Positions 26,230 through 35,737 of a stretch of DNA of 64,000 nucleotides are shown piece by piece. The position numbers and the translations under genes are program-made. A model generated the notes under the pieces. The model was given only the letters and a program-made list of their open reading frames with translations, did not search any database and was not told the origin of the DNA. The stretch covers positions 5,014,501-5,078,500 of the forward strand of contig NZ_LR134386.1 of NCBI RefSeq assembly GCF_900637665.1, given 5' to 3'. This stretch comes from Chryseobacterium nakagawai. Lineage in GTDB: Bacteria; Bacteroidota; Bacteroidia; Flavobacteriales; Weeksellaceae. Within the stretch, counting starts at the first letter, position 1. Each line of letters starts with the position of its first letter.

Positions 26230-28314
26230 CTAAAAAGTAGCAGCCGGAGCTGTATCATTATTCAGTTTCTTCTGAATTTCAGTTTTCTTTCCTTTAGAAA
26301 AATCATAACTTAATCCCAGTACAAACATTGATTTATTGTTCATAATCTGGGTATGAATCTTATAATCCACCAGACTCTCAGGTAAACTTTTTGTTTTATA
26401 CTCCGAAGGCATTCCTATCCAATACATTCCTGTAGAAAAGGTAAGACTTTTATGTTTATAGCTAATAAAAATATTATTCTGGTTTTCATTAGTATTCAGG
26501 AAAGCTCCGCTAAGGCTATACGTCGGGATATTGAATTGATATTGGGCTGAGAAATTCTTATATTCCGAAGACAGCACAAAATAATTGGCGAGATAATCAT
26601 TTTTAATCACAGCTCCGGTGCTGGTCTTTATCATTTCATAAGTAGGAGCTAAATTAGCTTTTATTATCAAAAGATTATTTCCGAAAGGTTTATACGAGCC
26701 TGAAATAAAAGCTCCAACCTGCTGAGAATATTGTCCATTTTCATAAGTCAATGCATACCCTCCAAAAGTATCACCCAAAACATAATACTGATTAATCACC
26801 CGATTCGTATAAGAATAAGATACATTCAAATTAAAATCAAAATACTTATTATTCAATGAATACATTAAGCTATTGGTCCATTTCTGCTGAGATTTAAGAA
26901 AGGGATTTCCTTTCTGTACAATATTGGGCGCCAGCTGTACAACATTACTACTGAGTGCGCCACTCATTGGGCTTATCGGTTTATAACTGCTTGTAAAACG
27001 GAGACTTTGATTGTTTTTAAGCTGATAAGCCAATACTACTTTGGGAGTAAAAGACCATTCATCAAAAGTATTTTCAGCACTTTTATTATGAATATTCGTC
27101 AGCCCTACTCCAATACGATAACTGAACTTATCTATTTTCCCTGCAAATTCACTATATAGATATTGCTCCAAATAATTTACTTTATACCGAGAATATCCTG
27201 AAAGATTATTCAGATCATTGGATATTGAAGAGTTTGAAATACGATATCCCGATGAAAGTTTACCTGCCACAAAATCGTGTGTATGCGCCAGTTCACCTAC
27301 AAAACTTGTTTGTTTTGCTTTTAAAACCATATCATTATCATATACGGAAAGGCCAGTCCCTGTTACCCATTCTTTAGCCGTTTCTGAAGTATAGGTAGTA
27401 TAATCAGAACCTACAACATTAATACTTATCTCATCCTTTGTTCCGATCTTTTTAGAATAATAAAGATCCAGCTTTGGAATCACATAATCTGAGCCATTAT
27501 TTTTAAACATAGCATGCTCTTCTGTAGCATTATCTACTGTAAAAATACTTTGGCCCGTTCCTTTTGAAAACCTGCTGAAAATATTCATGTTCAACTTTGC
27601 CTGAAAAGCATAGTCATCAGGAACCAGACGGGTATAACGCAATGCCACCGTCTGAAAAGTATACCCAAAATGATCTTTTCTATCCTCATTAGAGCGGTAA
27701 TGCTGATCCTCCAACTGATAATCATAGATACTGTTTACCCTTCTGTCTGTGTAATCTCTTAAATAAATTGAATATTCCAGTCCTATATCATTCTTGCCTT
27801 TTGTATAATTTGCGTAAGCAGATGCATTCACAAATCCGGTATTCAATGCTGAAGTGCCCTCAGCACCAAAAACATATCCCGTTTCAGTAGATCTTGTCAG
27901 AATATTAACAACAGTATCTGCTCTTGTCGCCCATCGTGCCGGCGGAATATCATAATACTCCACTTTGACCACTTCACTTGGAGCTACACTCCTGATCTGC
28001 ATATCTGTAGCTTCAACTCCGTTAATCAGGAATAAAGTAGTACCTCCTTTTGTACTCATAATAGTATTAGAAACCGGATCCAGATGCAGTTCCGGAAGTG
28101 TACCCAGTAAATCCTTTGCATACCTTGCTTTTTCCAGCGCTTCTTTATCAAAAGTATATACCGCTTTATCAGCAAACTGTTTCTTACGTTGTGCCTTTAC
28201 AATGATTTCCTGCAGTTCTTTTGTCCCGGAATAACTTAAGGTATCATTTTTTGCTTCCTGTGAAAAAGCCATAATTCCGGAAATAAAGCAAATGGTATAT
28301 ATCGTTTTTTTCAT
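26230..28314 (-). CDS. TonB-dependent receptor / outer membrane beta-barrel protein
   Basis: The 694-residue protein has a signal peptide (to MAFSQ). A plug-like region follows at about residues 35-150 (ELQEIIVKAQRKKQF, KDLLGTLPELHLDP, TTLFLINGVEATDMQIRSVAPSEVVKVEYYD). The rest is a long series of amphipathic strands ending in SMFVLGLSYDFSKG. This is the architecture of TonB-dependent receptors. The N-terminal carboxypeptidase-like domain often seen in Bacteroidota receptors is absent. No SusD partner is next to it, so a glycan uptake role is not supported; the substrate is unknown. Confidence 0.8.
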   Translation of the reverse strand: MKKTIYTICFISGIMAFSQEAKNDTLSYSGTKELQEIIVKAQRKKQFADKAVYTFDKEALEKARYAKDLLGTLPELHLDPVSNTIMSTKGGTTLFLINGVEATDMQIRSVAPSEVVKVEYYDIPPARWATRADTVVNILTRSTETGYVFGAEGTSALNTGFVNASAYANYTKGKNDIGLEYSIYLRDYTDRRVNSIYDYQLEDQHYRSNEDRKDHFGYTFQTVALRYTRLVPDDYAFQAKLNMNIFSRFSKGTGQSIFTVDNATEEHAMFKNNGSDYVIPKLDLYYSKKIGTKDEISINVVGSDYTTYTSETAKEWVTGTGLSVYDNDMVLKAKQTSFVGELAHTHDFVAGKLSSGYRISNSSISNDLNNLSGYSRYKVNYLEQYLYSEFAGKIDKFSYRIGVGLTNIHNKSAENTFDEWSFTPKVVLAYQLKNNQSLRFTSSYKPISPMSGALSSNVVQLAPNIVQKGNPFLKSQQKWTNSLMYSLNNKYFDFNLNVSYSYTNRVINQYYVLGDTFGGYALTYENGQYSQQVGAFISGSYKPFGNNLLIIKANLAPTYEMIKTSTGAVIKNDYLANYFVLSSEYKNFSAQYQFNIPTYSLSGAFLNTNENQNNIFISYKHKSLTFSTGMYWIGMPSEYKTKSLPESLVDYKIHTQIMNNKSMFVLGLSYDFSKGKKTEIQKKLNNDTAPAATF

Positions 28315-28497
28315 GTCAGAATGGTTATACTTTTAGAACAATCTATTGGTACAATCCATTACATTGATTTTAATTTCAAAATAAAAAAACACCATTATCA
28401 TTAAGAATTTTAATATTTTCTTCTACAAATTCAAATTATTATGTTAAATTCAGCCCGTTTTTTGCTGTTATTTGTTTACACCACAAAATATAAGATT

Positions 28498-29250
28498 ATG
28501 AAAAAAGTAATCCTATGCACACCATTTTTCCTGTTCTCGGTATTTCAGGCACAGGAAAATCAGAACGTTTCGAATGAAAAGATGAATATCATCAAGACGA
28601 ATGTTACTGCTTATGCATTCAGAAATATCAACCTGTCTTACGAGCGGGCTATCAATCAATGGTTTTCCCTAAATATCGGATTCGGAACCATGCCGGAAGG
28701 AAAAGTTCCTTTTATCAATGCATTTCTGAAAGATAAAGATGAAAAAAGATTTGAAAACTTAAGGGTAAAAGCTACCAATTTCACCATTGAACCCAGATTC
28801 TATATTGGAAAAGGGTATGGAAAAGGATTTTATTTTGCTCCTTATTACCGGTATTCTGATGTTTCTTCCAATACTTTTGATTTCTACTATGATTATAACG
28901 GACCAAATGGAGTCACCTATCAAATTCCATTAAAAGGCCAGGGAAATACCAAAGGAAATAGTGGTGGGCTTATGGTTGGCGTACAGTTTTTCCTTACCCG
29001 AAGCCAGAACCTTGTCCTTGATTTCTGGATTGCGGGCGCTCATTATGGAAGCGGAAAAGGTGATTTTACAATGAGTTCAGATTATGTTCTTACTCCTGAT
29101 ATGCAGGTACAATTAAAAAAAGAAATAGAAAATCTGGATATTCCGTTTGTAAAATACACTGTAGAAACCAATGCTACCGGAGCAAAAATAAAAGTAGACG
29201 GGCCATGGGCTGGTTTCAGAAGCGGACTTTCTCTGGGATATAGATTTTAA
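28498..29250 (+). CDS. Exported beta-barrel-like protein (DUF3575-like)
   Basis: The 250-residue protein has a signal peptide (MKKVILCTPFFLFSVFQAQ). The mature part has strands typical of small outer membrane barrels: NINLSYERAINQWFSLNIGFG, NFTIEPRFYIGKGYGKGFYFAPYYRYS, GGLMVGVQFFLTRSQNLVLDFWIAG and a C-terminal aromatic SGLSLGYRF. This resembles DUF3575. Start ATG 28498 gives the signal peptide; an in-frame ATG at 28441 does not. The gene is divergent from the TonB receptor gene, 183 bases apart. Confidence 0.7.
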   Translation: MKKVILCTPFFLFSVFQAQENQNVSNEKMNIIKTNVTAYAFRNINLSYERAINQWFSLNIGFGTMPEGKVPFINAFLKDKDEKRFENLRVKATNFTIEPRFYIGKGYGKGFYFAPYYRYSDVSSNTFDFYYDYNGPNGVTYQIPLKGQGNTKGNSGGLMVGVQFFLTRSQNLVLDFWIAGAHYGSGKGDFTMSSDYVLTPDMQVQLKKEIENLDIPFVKYTVETNATGAKIKVDGPWAGFRSGLSLGYRF

Positions 29251-29350
29251 GAATCGTAATAAAAATCCAAAATCATCACAAATTATTCTTTTGTGAACGG
29301 TTTTTTCTATCTTTAAACCAAATAATTGCTTATTTTGGATTAATACCGGT

Positions 29351-30028
29351 ATGAAAATCCTAATCATAGAAGACCATAAAGAACTTGCAGCAAATACGAT
29401 AGATTATCTCAAGAAAGAAGATTATATCTGTGAAATAGCTTCTACCACAAAAGAGGCCTTAGAAAAAATTGAACTCTTTGAATATGATTGTATTCTTCTG
29501 GATCTTATGCTGCCTGATGGTAATGGGCTGGAAATTTTAAGGCATATCAAAAATGATATGCCACAGGCAAGTGTCATTATAGTTTCAGCAAAAAATTCGT
29601 TGGATACAAAATTAACAGGATTAGACGATGGAGCAGATGATTATATTACTAAACCTTTTTCCCTTCCTGAGCTTCATTCAAGAATCAAAGCTGTTCTGAG
29701 GCGAAAAACTCCTGAAATGAATCATCTTCTCACGTTCAATGAAATTACAATAGATCTGGAATCCAAAGGATGTAAAATTAATGGGCAGCTAGTTAATTTT
29801 ACTAAGAAAGAATTACATCTTCTCATCTATTTTATCAACAATCAGAATAGAATGCTTTCTAAGCAGGCTATTGCAAGCCACCTATGGGGAGATTATACCT
29901 ATAGTGTTGATAATATAGACTTTGTCTACCAGCATTTAAAAAACTTACGCAAAAAAATTCTTGATGTAGGAGGACAGGACTATCTTCATACCGTATACGG
30001 ATTAGGCTATAAATGGATTGACAAATGA
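29351..30028 (+). CDS. OmpR-family response regulator
   Basis: The 225-residue protein has a receiver domain (residues 1-115) with the acidic pair E7-D8, phosphoacceptor D51 in LLDLMLPDG, and Lys in DYITKPFSLPEL. A C-terminal winged-helix domain follows (KKELHLLIYFINNQNRMLSKQAIASHLWG, then DNIDFVYQHLKNLRKKI). It therefore binds DNA on phosphorylation. It overlaps the sensor kinase gene by four bases (ATGA), so the two are translationally coupled. Tandem 11-base repeats at 31340-31361 are a candidate binding site. Confidence 0.95.
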   Translation: MKILIIEDHKELAANTIDYLKKEDYICEIASTTKEALEKIELFEYDCILLDLMLPDGNGLEILRHIKNDMPQASVIIVSAKNSLDTKLTGLDDGADDYITKPFSLPELHSRIKAVLRRKTPEMNHLLTFNEITIDLESKGCKINGQLVNFTKKELHLLIYFINNQNRMLSKQAIASHLWGDYTYSVDNIDFVYQHLKNLRKKILDVGGQDYLHTVYGLGYKWIDK

Positions 30029-31302
30029 ATTTAAGTTTTCGTTTTGCCAGAGCATTTACCATTCTTGTATTTTTTGTCCTTATTACGGGATTTGCTATTC
30101 TTTATTTTGCTTTCGAAAGAGCAACCATGCGATCAGCCATTCTTAAACTCGAAGATTTGAATGCGTATGTGGCTAACAAACTTAAATACGATCCTGATTA
30201 TGACTATCTTACAGCTCACAGACAAACCCAGGTAAAAATTCTTCCTTCTACTTCCCATTATACAAAAGAAAAAATCATTACAGAAAAATACATCTGGAAT
30301 AAAAGTATTCAGTCATATATCAACAAAATTACAGTGGTTACTTATCCTGTAATTCATCAAAAAAAATACGCCATAACAAGTGTACGGTACATTACAATTA
30401 TTGAAAACAATTTTTTGGTTAGTATCATCATGGTTGTCGCATGGATTATGGTATTTCTTATTATTCTCACCATTATTGTCAGTGTTTTAGTTTCCAAAAA
30501 AATTCTTGAGCCTTTTTATCATGCGATGGACGAGATCAAAAAGTTCAGTTTGAGAGACAGCCGCTCCATGAATTTAATGGAGACTCAAACAGAAGAATTT
30601 AAATCGCTGAATACATTTCTCAAAAAAATGTCTGAAAGCTCTAAAAAAGATTATCATTTATTGGAAGAATTATCAGAAAATACTTCTCATGAATTACAGA
30701 CTCCTTTAGCCTCTATCAAAGGAAAAATAGAACTCTTAATGGATAGTGAACTTTCGGAAAACCAACTCATCACGCTTTCATCAATGAATGATGAACTGGA
30801 CAGGCTATCATCAATCAATCAGTCTCTTATCCTTTTAGCAAAATTGGATCATTTTGAAAAAAAAGATGTACATCTTCTCAATTTTTCCACATTATTAAAG
30901 GAAAGGCTCTGCTATTTTGAAGATCTGTTTGAAATTCAAAACCTGACAGTGACAAAAGATATCAAGGAAGAGGTATTTCTTGATTTTGATAAGAACCTGG
31001 CAACCATTGTCATCAATAACCTCATCAATAATTCTAAAAGACACAATGTACATGATGGAAAAATCTCTATAATTCTTACAGAAGCATCCTTACAGATTTC
31101 AAATACCGGAAATCCACCTAGTATTCCTACGGAGGAATTGTTTAAAAGATTCAAGCGCGGAAACCCTAATCAAAACTCTATTGGGATAGGTTTGGCACTT
31201 GTGAAGAAGATTTTGGAGATTTACAACACAGAAATCTATTATCATTTTGAGAATAATCTACATACAATAAAAGTAAATCTCCCAAAACAAACCACTGATT
31301 AA
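30025..31302 (+). CDS. Sensor histidine kinase of the same two-component system
   Basis: The 425-residue protein has two transmembrane segments (about residues 10-32 and 130-155) flanking a periplasmic sensor region of roughly 100 residues. The kinase core follows: phosphoacceptor His in ENTSHELQTPLASIKG (about residue 223), N box NNLINNSKRH, and G box with SIGIGLALVKKI. It is a canonical membrane-bound kinase that should phosphorylate the OmpR-type regulator encoded just upstream. The ligand is unknown. The following porin and permease genes suggest an external carboxylate, but that is inference. Confidence 0.95.
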   Translation: MNLSFRFARAFTILVFFVLITGFAILYFAFERATMRSAILKLEDLNAYVANKLKYDPDYDYLTAHRQTQVKILPSTSHYTKEKIITEKYIWNKSIQSYINKITVVTYPVIHQKKYAITSVRYITIIENNFLVSIIMVVAWIMVFLIILTIIVSVLVSKKILEPFYHAMDEIKKFSLRDSRSMNLMETQTEEFKSLNTFLKKMSESSKKDYHLLEELSENTSHELQTPLASIKGKIELLMDSELSENQLITLSSMNDELDRLSSINQSLILLAKLDHFEKKDVHLLNFSTLLKERLCYFEDLFEIQNLTVTKDIKEEVFLDFDKNLATIVINNLINNSKRHNVHDGKISIILTEASLQISNTGNPPSIPTEELFKRFKRGNPNQNSIGIGLALVKKILEIYNTEIYYHFENNLHTIKVNLPKQTTD

Positions 31303-31339
31303 CAAAAAGATAATAATAAAATCTCAAATTCCGTATAAA

Positions 31340-31370
31340 CTTCAGAATTTCTTCAGAATTTATATCTTGT
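31340..31370 (+). promoter_or_regulatory. Tandem repeats and -7-like element ahead of the porin gene
   Basis: CTTCAGAATTT occurs twice back to back, at 31340-31350 and 31351-31361. The 11-base period is the layout bound by OmpR-family response regulators as head-to-tail dimers. TATCTTGT at 31363-31370 is a one-mismatch version of the flavobacterial -7 element TAnnTTTG. The porin ATG lies at 31393. Binding by the adjacent response regulator is inferred from position. Confidence 0.55.
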
Positions 31371-31392
31371 TTAGGTGCAAACAAAAGCACTT

Positions 31393-32805
31393 ATGAAAAA
31401 ACGACTCATTATTTTATGTGTACTCGTCATGCAATACAGCTATTGCCAGGATACGATCAGTATCAAAAAAACTACCGAGGAAAATTCTTTAGAGAAAACT
31501 CCTCTGGACATTGGAGAGCTAAAAGTAAAGCTCAACTCTAAAGGCGATCAATGGATTAAATTTGGTATTTCCAGCCAGATCTGGCTTCGAAGTATTGAAA
31601 ATAATCCGGGCACCAGTGTCAATGGGGTATCCCAGGAACAAACTTATGATGCTGGAATCCGGAGAATGAGGTTAACAATTCAAAGTCAATTGACTCCCTA
31701 TTATTCTGTCTTCCTGCAAATGGGGATTAATAATCAGAGTTTTATTTCAGGCGGGGGAACCGGAACTGGTAATAATGGGGCTGGAAAAAAAGCACCATTC
31801 TTTTTCCATGATGCCTATAATGAGCTGGCTATTATCCCAAGAAATAATTTTCACACAGGAAAACCCAATAAGAATACTCTTTATCTGGGAGCAGGTTTGC
31901 ATTCATGGAATGGGGTTAGCCGCCTTACCAGTGCCAGTACTACCAAAATGCTTGCAGGTGATATTCCAATTTTTAATTTTCCTTCCATTGAAATTGCGGA
32001 TCAGTTTTCCAGACAACTGGGAGTATTTATCCACGGAGAGCTCAACAGGCTTAACTACAGATTCAGCGTCAATAAACCTTTTGCTACCAACTTGAAACCT
32101 GTGGTTGAAGGACCTTCAGTAGACAATAATCAAAGTGGAAAATTATCTTACTCCGGATATGCCTTTTATCAGTTCTTTACTAAAGAAACAACTGTCACTT
32201 CTTTTTTAGCCGGAAATAACCTCGCAGCGAAAAAAGTTCTGAATATCGGAGCCGGGTTCTATACAAGTAAAGATGCTACACAAAGCCAGCCTTCAGAAAA
32301 TGTTTTTAAATCTCATCCCGCCAATATTTTTGGAGCTGACGTCTATTCGGAAATACCCTTAGGCAATAAAAGCAAGGAAATGGGACTTACACTCTATTCG
32401 GTATATTATAATTACAATTATGGTCCCAATTATTTAAGAATGAGTGGACTTCTTAATCCCGGCACTCCAGATCCTTTATTTACAGGGCAACGAGCAATGG
32501 AAGGAGCCGGAAATAACAGAGTGTTGATGGGAACGGGAAACATCTGGTTTTCACAGGCAGGTTTTGTTATTCCGAAATTCAGTAAAGTGCTAAAAATTCA
32601 GTCTTTCTTTAATTACGCTCTTAAAAATATGGAGGCTCTCAACCAAAGCGGAAGCTATTATGATATAGGCGCCAATTTTTATTTATATGGTCAGAATGCA
32701 AGAATTGTTGCTCAATATAGCAGCAGGCCATTATATGATATCGCATCCAAAACTATTTTTGACAGAAAAGGTGAATTTCTTCTGTCACTGCAAATTGTAC
32801 TTTAA
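31393..32805 (+). CDS. Porin-like outer membrane protein
   Basis: The 470-residue protein has a signal peptide (MKKRLIILCVLVMQYSYCQ) and long amphipathic strands consistent with a beta-barrel: GDQWIKFGISSQIWLRSI, GIRRMRLTIQSQLTPYYSVFLQMGINN, FSRQLGVFIHGELNRLNYRFSVN, and a C-terminal LLSLQIVL. It resembles general or phosphate-type porins only by pattern. The 23-base gap to the KgtP-like permease and the upstream two-component genes suggest it delivers the permease substrate across the outer membrane. Start ATG 31393 is chosen for the signal peptide. Confidence 0.7.
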   Translation: MKKRLIILCVLVMQYSYCQDTISIKKTTEENSLEKTPLDIGELKVKLNSKGDQWIKFGISSQIWLRSIENNPGTSVNGVSQEQTYDAGIRRMRLTIQSQLTPYYSVFLQMGINNQSFISGGGTGTGNNGAGKKAPFFFHDAYNELAIIPRNNFHTGKPNKNTLYLGAGLHSWNGVSRLTSASTTKMLAGDIPIFNFPSIEIADQFSRQLGVFIHGELNRLNYRFSVNKPFATNLKPVVEGPSVDNNQSGKLSYSGYAFYQFFTKETTVTSFLAGNNLAAKKVLNIGAGFYTSKDATQSQPSENVFKSHPANIFGADVYSEIPLGNKSKEMGLTLYSVYYNYNYGPNYLRMSGLLNPGTPDPLFTGQRAMEGAGNNRVLMGTGNIWFSQAGFVIPKFSKVLKIQSFFNYALKNMEALNQSGSYYDIGANFYLYGQNARIVAQYSSRPLYDIASKTIFDRKGEFLLSLQIVL

Positions 32806-32827
32806 AAAATTTAATATCTTACTCATT

Positions 32828-34120
32828 ATGAATACGACTCCAATTAATACTGCTCAGAGAATAAAAGCCATTGTTGGCGGATCTATAGGAAATCTTGTTG
32901 AATGGTATGACTGGTATGCTTATGCTGCCTTTGCCATCTATTTTTCCAATTCCTTTTTTCCGGATTCTGACCTCAATGCCCAATTGATGAATACTGCCGG
33001 AATATTTGCTGTGGGCTTCCTTATGCGTCCTATCGGAGGATGGCTATTTGGAAGTATCGCTGACAAAATCGGTAGAAAAAGAGCAATGACTCTTTCTGTA
33101 CTGCTTATGTCATTTGGATCCTTACTTATCGCACTTACCCCAACCTATGAAACCATAGGGATCATGGCTCCCATCATGCTTTTAATTGCAAGGTTATTAC
33201 AGGGATTAAGTGTGGGTGGAGAATATGGTGTTTCAGCCACTTATCTCAGCGAGATGGCAACGGAAGACAGAAGAGGTTTCTATTCGAGTTTTCAATATGT
33301 GACACTGATAGGTGGGCAACTTATCGCATTGGGAATTCAGCTGATTTTACAGAAATTATTATTAACAGAAGCTCAACTGGAAGATTGGGGTTGGAGAATT
33401 CCTTTCGTCATCGGAGCTATGCTTTCTATTATAGCATTATACCTGCGTGCTAATCTCCATGAAACAGAAGCTTTTGAAAATAAAAAAGAGCTCAACGAAA
33501 AGAAAAAAGGAACCATTAAAGAGCTTCTCAACCATCCTAAGGCTTTACTGACTGTGGTAGGTCTTACTTTGGGAGGAACACTTGCGTTCTATACCTATAC
33601 AACTTATATGCAGAAATTCCTGGTGAACACGGTTCATCTCAGCAAGGAACAATCCACCTTAATTTCTTTTATTTCTCTATTTATATTCGCATGCCTCCAA
33701 CCTGTATTCGGAGGGCTCTCTGACAGGATCGGAAGACGTCCTTTACTTCTGGGATTCGGAATATTGGGAACGGTTTGTACTGTTCCGCTTCTCACCGCAT
33801 TAAGCACCACAACTTCGATGTGGGGTGCATTTTTCCTGATCATGGCCGCATTGATCATTGTAAGTGGATATACCTCTATTAATGCGGTTGTAAAAGCAGA
33901 ACTTTTCCCGTCTGAGATCAGAGCTCTGGGTGTAGGCTTGCCCTATGCTATAACAGTAGCTGTTTTTGGAGGAACTGCAGAATATATTGCACTTTGGTTT
34001 AAAAAGATTGGTTCTGAAGAATATTTTTACTGGTATATTACAGGTTGTATCTTATTCTCCCTCGTAGTATATATTGGAATGAAGGATACTAAGCATACTT
34101 CAACACTGGATAAAGATTAA
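32828..34120 (+). CDS. MFS permease of the metabolite:H+ symporter family, KgtP-like
   Basis: The 430-residue protein has 12 transmembrane helices and strong resemblance to KgtP, the 2-oxoglutarate permease. It shows GNLVEWYDWYAYAAFAIYFSN at the first helix, AVGFLMRPIGGWLFGSIADKIGRKRAM, GLSVGGEYGVSATYLSEMA, GFYSSFQYVTLIGGQL and LSDRIGRRPLL. It would import a dicarboxylate with protons. The true start is ATG 32828, since the upstream in-frame start lies inside the porin gene. 2-oxoglutarate is the best guess; other MHS substrates such as shikimate or benzoates cannot be excluded. A terminator lies at 34198-34230. Confidence 0.85.
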   Translation: MNTTPINTAQRIKAIVGGSIGNLVEWYDWYAYAAFAIYFSNSFFPDSDLNAQLMNTAGIFAVGFLMRPIGGWLFGSIADKIGRKRAMTLSVLLMSFGSLLIALTPTYETIGIMAPIMLLIARLLQGLSVGGEYGVSATYLSEMATEDRRGFYSSFQYVTLIGGQLIALGIQLILQKLLLTEAQLEDWGWRIPFVIGAMLSIIALYLRANLHETEAFENKKELNEKKKGTIKELLNHPKALLTVVGLTLGGTLAFYTYTTYMQKFLVNTVHLSKEQSTLISFISLFIFACLQPVFGGLSDRIGRRPLLLGFGILGTVCTVPLLTALSTTTSMWGAFFLIMAALIIVSGYTSINAVVKAELFPSEIRALGVGLPYAITVAVFGGTAEYIALWFKKIGSEEYFYWYITGCILFSLVVYIGMKDTKHTSTLDKD

Positions 34121-34197
34121 TGACTGTTTTCGTTTATCCTACTGTCTTAATAGAACCTGACCTATTCGCAGATATTTAACTATACACTTTATAAGAA

Positions 34198-34230
34198 AAC
34201 CGGCGCCGCAGAAAATCTGTGGCGCCGGTT
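34198..34230. terminator. Bidirectional terminator between converging genes
   Basis: A near-perfect 15-base stem pairs positions 34198-34212 with 34216-34230 around an AAA loop, with a GC-rich core GGCGCC. T tracts flank it moderately on both sides. It sits between the permease gene and the convergent 71-residue gene. Confidence 0.8.
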
Positions 34231-34235
34231 ATATT

Positions 34236-34451
34236 TTAGTGATAAGCTTGTTTGAATTTTTCTATCATATTGTCCAGATTATGACGCTGAACATACACAG
34301 TCTTCACCTCTTCATATCGCGGTGATTTGTAGAAAACTTCATGAAAATCCATACTTCCATTTCCTACTTTTACTACTTTCTGTACTTCGATATTAAGTTT
34401 TTTTAGTTCGTCCTTAAAAACTTTAAATTCATCTTGAATATTATTACTCAT
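34236..34451 (-). CDS. Small protein of unknown function, 71 residues
   Basis: The product is charged and mostly helical at the ends (MSNNIQDEFKVFKDELKKLNI and NLDNMIEKFKQAY) with a strand-like middle (VVKVGNGSMDFHEVFYKSP). It has no signal peptide or known motif. A clean terminator lies immediately downstream and a gene-free stretch upstream, which fits a real monocistronic gene. No family recognised. Confidence 0.55.
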   Translation of the reverse strand: MSNNIQDEFKVFKDELKKLNIEVQKVVKVGNGSMDFHEVFYKSPRYEEVKTVYVQRHNLDNMIEKFKQAYH

Positions 34452-34885
34452 TTATATTTTTTAGTTTTTAGTTAAAAATTCCATTTTTGTCTACCTACCC
34501 CATCACTTCCCGGGGCAGCGACTTAAACTTTCAATAAATTTAATAATTTTTACCAATATAAATACTATTAACTCATTATTTTTTAATTTTAAACACCCAA
34601 AATGTAAAAATTTAATTTATTTCACAACCACATTAATCACATACCAGAGAGGAAATACAGATAAACAGACCTAAACATCGCATGAATCATGATTTTTATC
34701 ATATCTGTCTCTAAAAATCTAACCGTAGAGAAAGAATAATTATAAAATTTCAAATGGTATTTTTCCCTTATCATAACGGATTGCACAGAAGAGATAATAT
34801 TTTTTCAAAAAAAATAAAAAAACAGTGTAACATTTTAAAAAGGCAGGTCTCTAAAAGACAAATAAACCTTAAAACTTTAGAAATC
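34452..34885. other. Gene-free AT-rich region upstream of the ECF operon
   Basis: About 430 bases lie between the small - strand gene and the exported hydrolase. I see no RNA gene, riboswitch, box array or clear inverted repeat here. An open frame from 34754 runs into the hydrolase gene but has no sensible signal and is probably not translated. The promoter of the sigma factor operon should be here, but no TAnnTTTG match with a good -33 element stood out. Confidence 0.5.
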
Positions 34886-35737
34886 ATGAAAAAATTTACA
34901 TTCCTCCTTATCATCATGTTATTTTTTGCAGCAGTATGTAATATATTTGGTCAGGAAAAAACATACCCGTTTGAGGTAAAGAAAACCGGAAAGGGAAAAC
35001 AGTCTTTAATTCTTATTCCCGGATTTGCTTCTTCAGGAGATGTATGGAATGAAACAACTGCAAAGTTTGAAAAAGATTTTACCTGCTATACGTTAACCAT
35101 GGCGGGATTTGCAGGAGCAAAACCTGATGCTGATGCCAGCTTCAAGGATTGGGAAAAGGGAATTGCAGCTTATATAAAGGCTTATAAAATTGAAAAACCT
35201 GTTATCATTGGACACAGTATGGGAGGCGGTCTTGCGCTGGCCATCGCAGCGGATTATCCGGAGCTGGTAGGCAAAATTGTTATTGTAGATACTTTACCCT
35301 GCCTGGCTGCAATCTCTAATCCTAATTTTACGTCCAAAGAAAACAACGATTGCTCATCAACCATTACTAAATTTACAACAATGACCGATGAAGACTTCCG
35401 TAAAATGCAGACTCAGTCTATCCCTCGCCTTCTTGCAGATACTTCTATGCAGAGTACCGTCATTGACTGGAGCATGAAATCTGACAGAAAAACATTTGCC
35501 AAAATGTACTGCGATTTCTATAATACTGATCTCAGGGAAACCATCAAAAATATACAATGTCCTTCTCTTATTCTTCTGGAATCTTATTTTGTATTTATGA
35601 AACCATCAATTGAAGCACAGTATACAAATCTTAAAAACGCCAATTTTCAATATTCCACAAAAGGACTTCATTTCATTATGTATGATGATAAAGAATGGTA
35701 TTTTAATCAGCTCAATAACTTTTTATCTTCGAAATAA
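34886..35737 (+). CDS. Exported alpha/beta hydrolase of the ECF operon
   Basis: The 283-residue protein has a signal peptide (MKKFTFLLIIMLFFAAV to IFGQ). The hydrolase fold shows LILIPGFASSGDVW at the oxyanion loop, nucleophile Ser in IGHSMGGGLALAIAADYP, and a terminal His in KGLHFIMYDDKEW. The stop codon overlaps the sigma factor start (TAATG at 35735-35739), so they are translationally coupled. An exported hydrolase that leads a sigma/anti-sigma operon is unusual; it may be the main regulon output or help make the inducing signal. Confidence 0.85.
   Translation: MKKFTFLLIIMLFFAAVCNIFGQEKTYPFEVKKTGKGKQSLILIPGFASSGDVWNETTAKFEKDFTCYTLTMAGFAGAKPDADASFKDWEKGIAAYIKAYKIEKPVIIGHSMGGGLALAIAADYPELVGKIVIVDTLPCLAAISNPNFTSKENNDCSSTITKFTTMTDEDFRKMQTQSIPRLLADTSMQSTVIDWSMKSDRKTFAKMYCDFYNTDLRETIKNIQCPSLILLESYFVFMKPSIEAQYTNLKNANFQYSTKGLHFIMYDDKEWYFNQLNNFLSSK

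Noticed and set aside
32687..32827. Longer start for the permease inside the porin gene
   Set aside because: The extra residues are the out-of-frame read of the porin C-terminus, and the KgtP-like N-terminus begins at 32828.
34754..34885. N-terminal extension of the exported hydrolase
   Set aside because: The extension is very basic and ends right before a normal signal peptide at 34886, so the shorter start is better.
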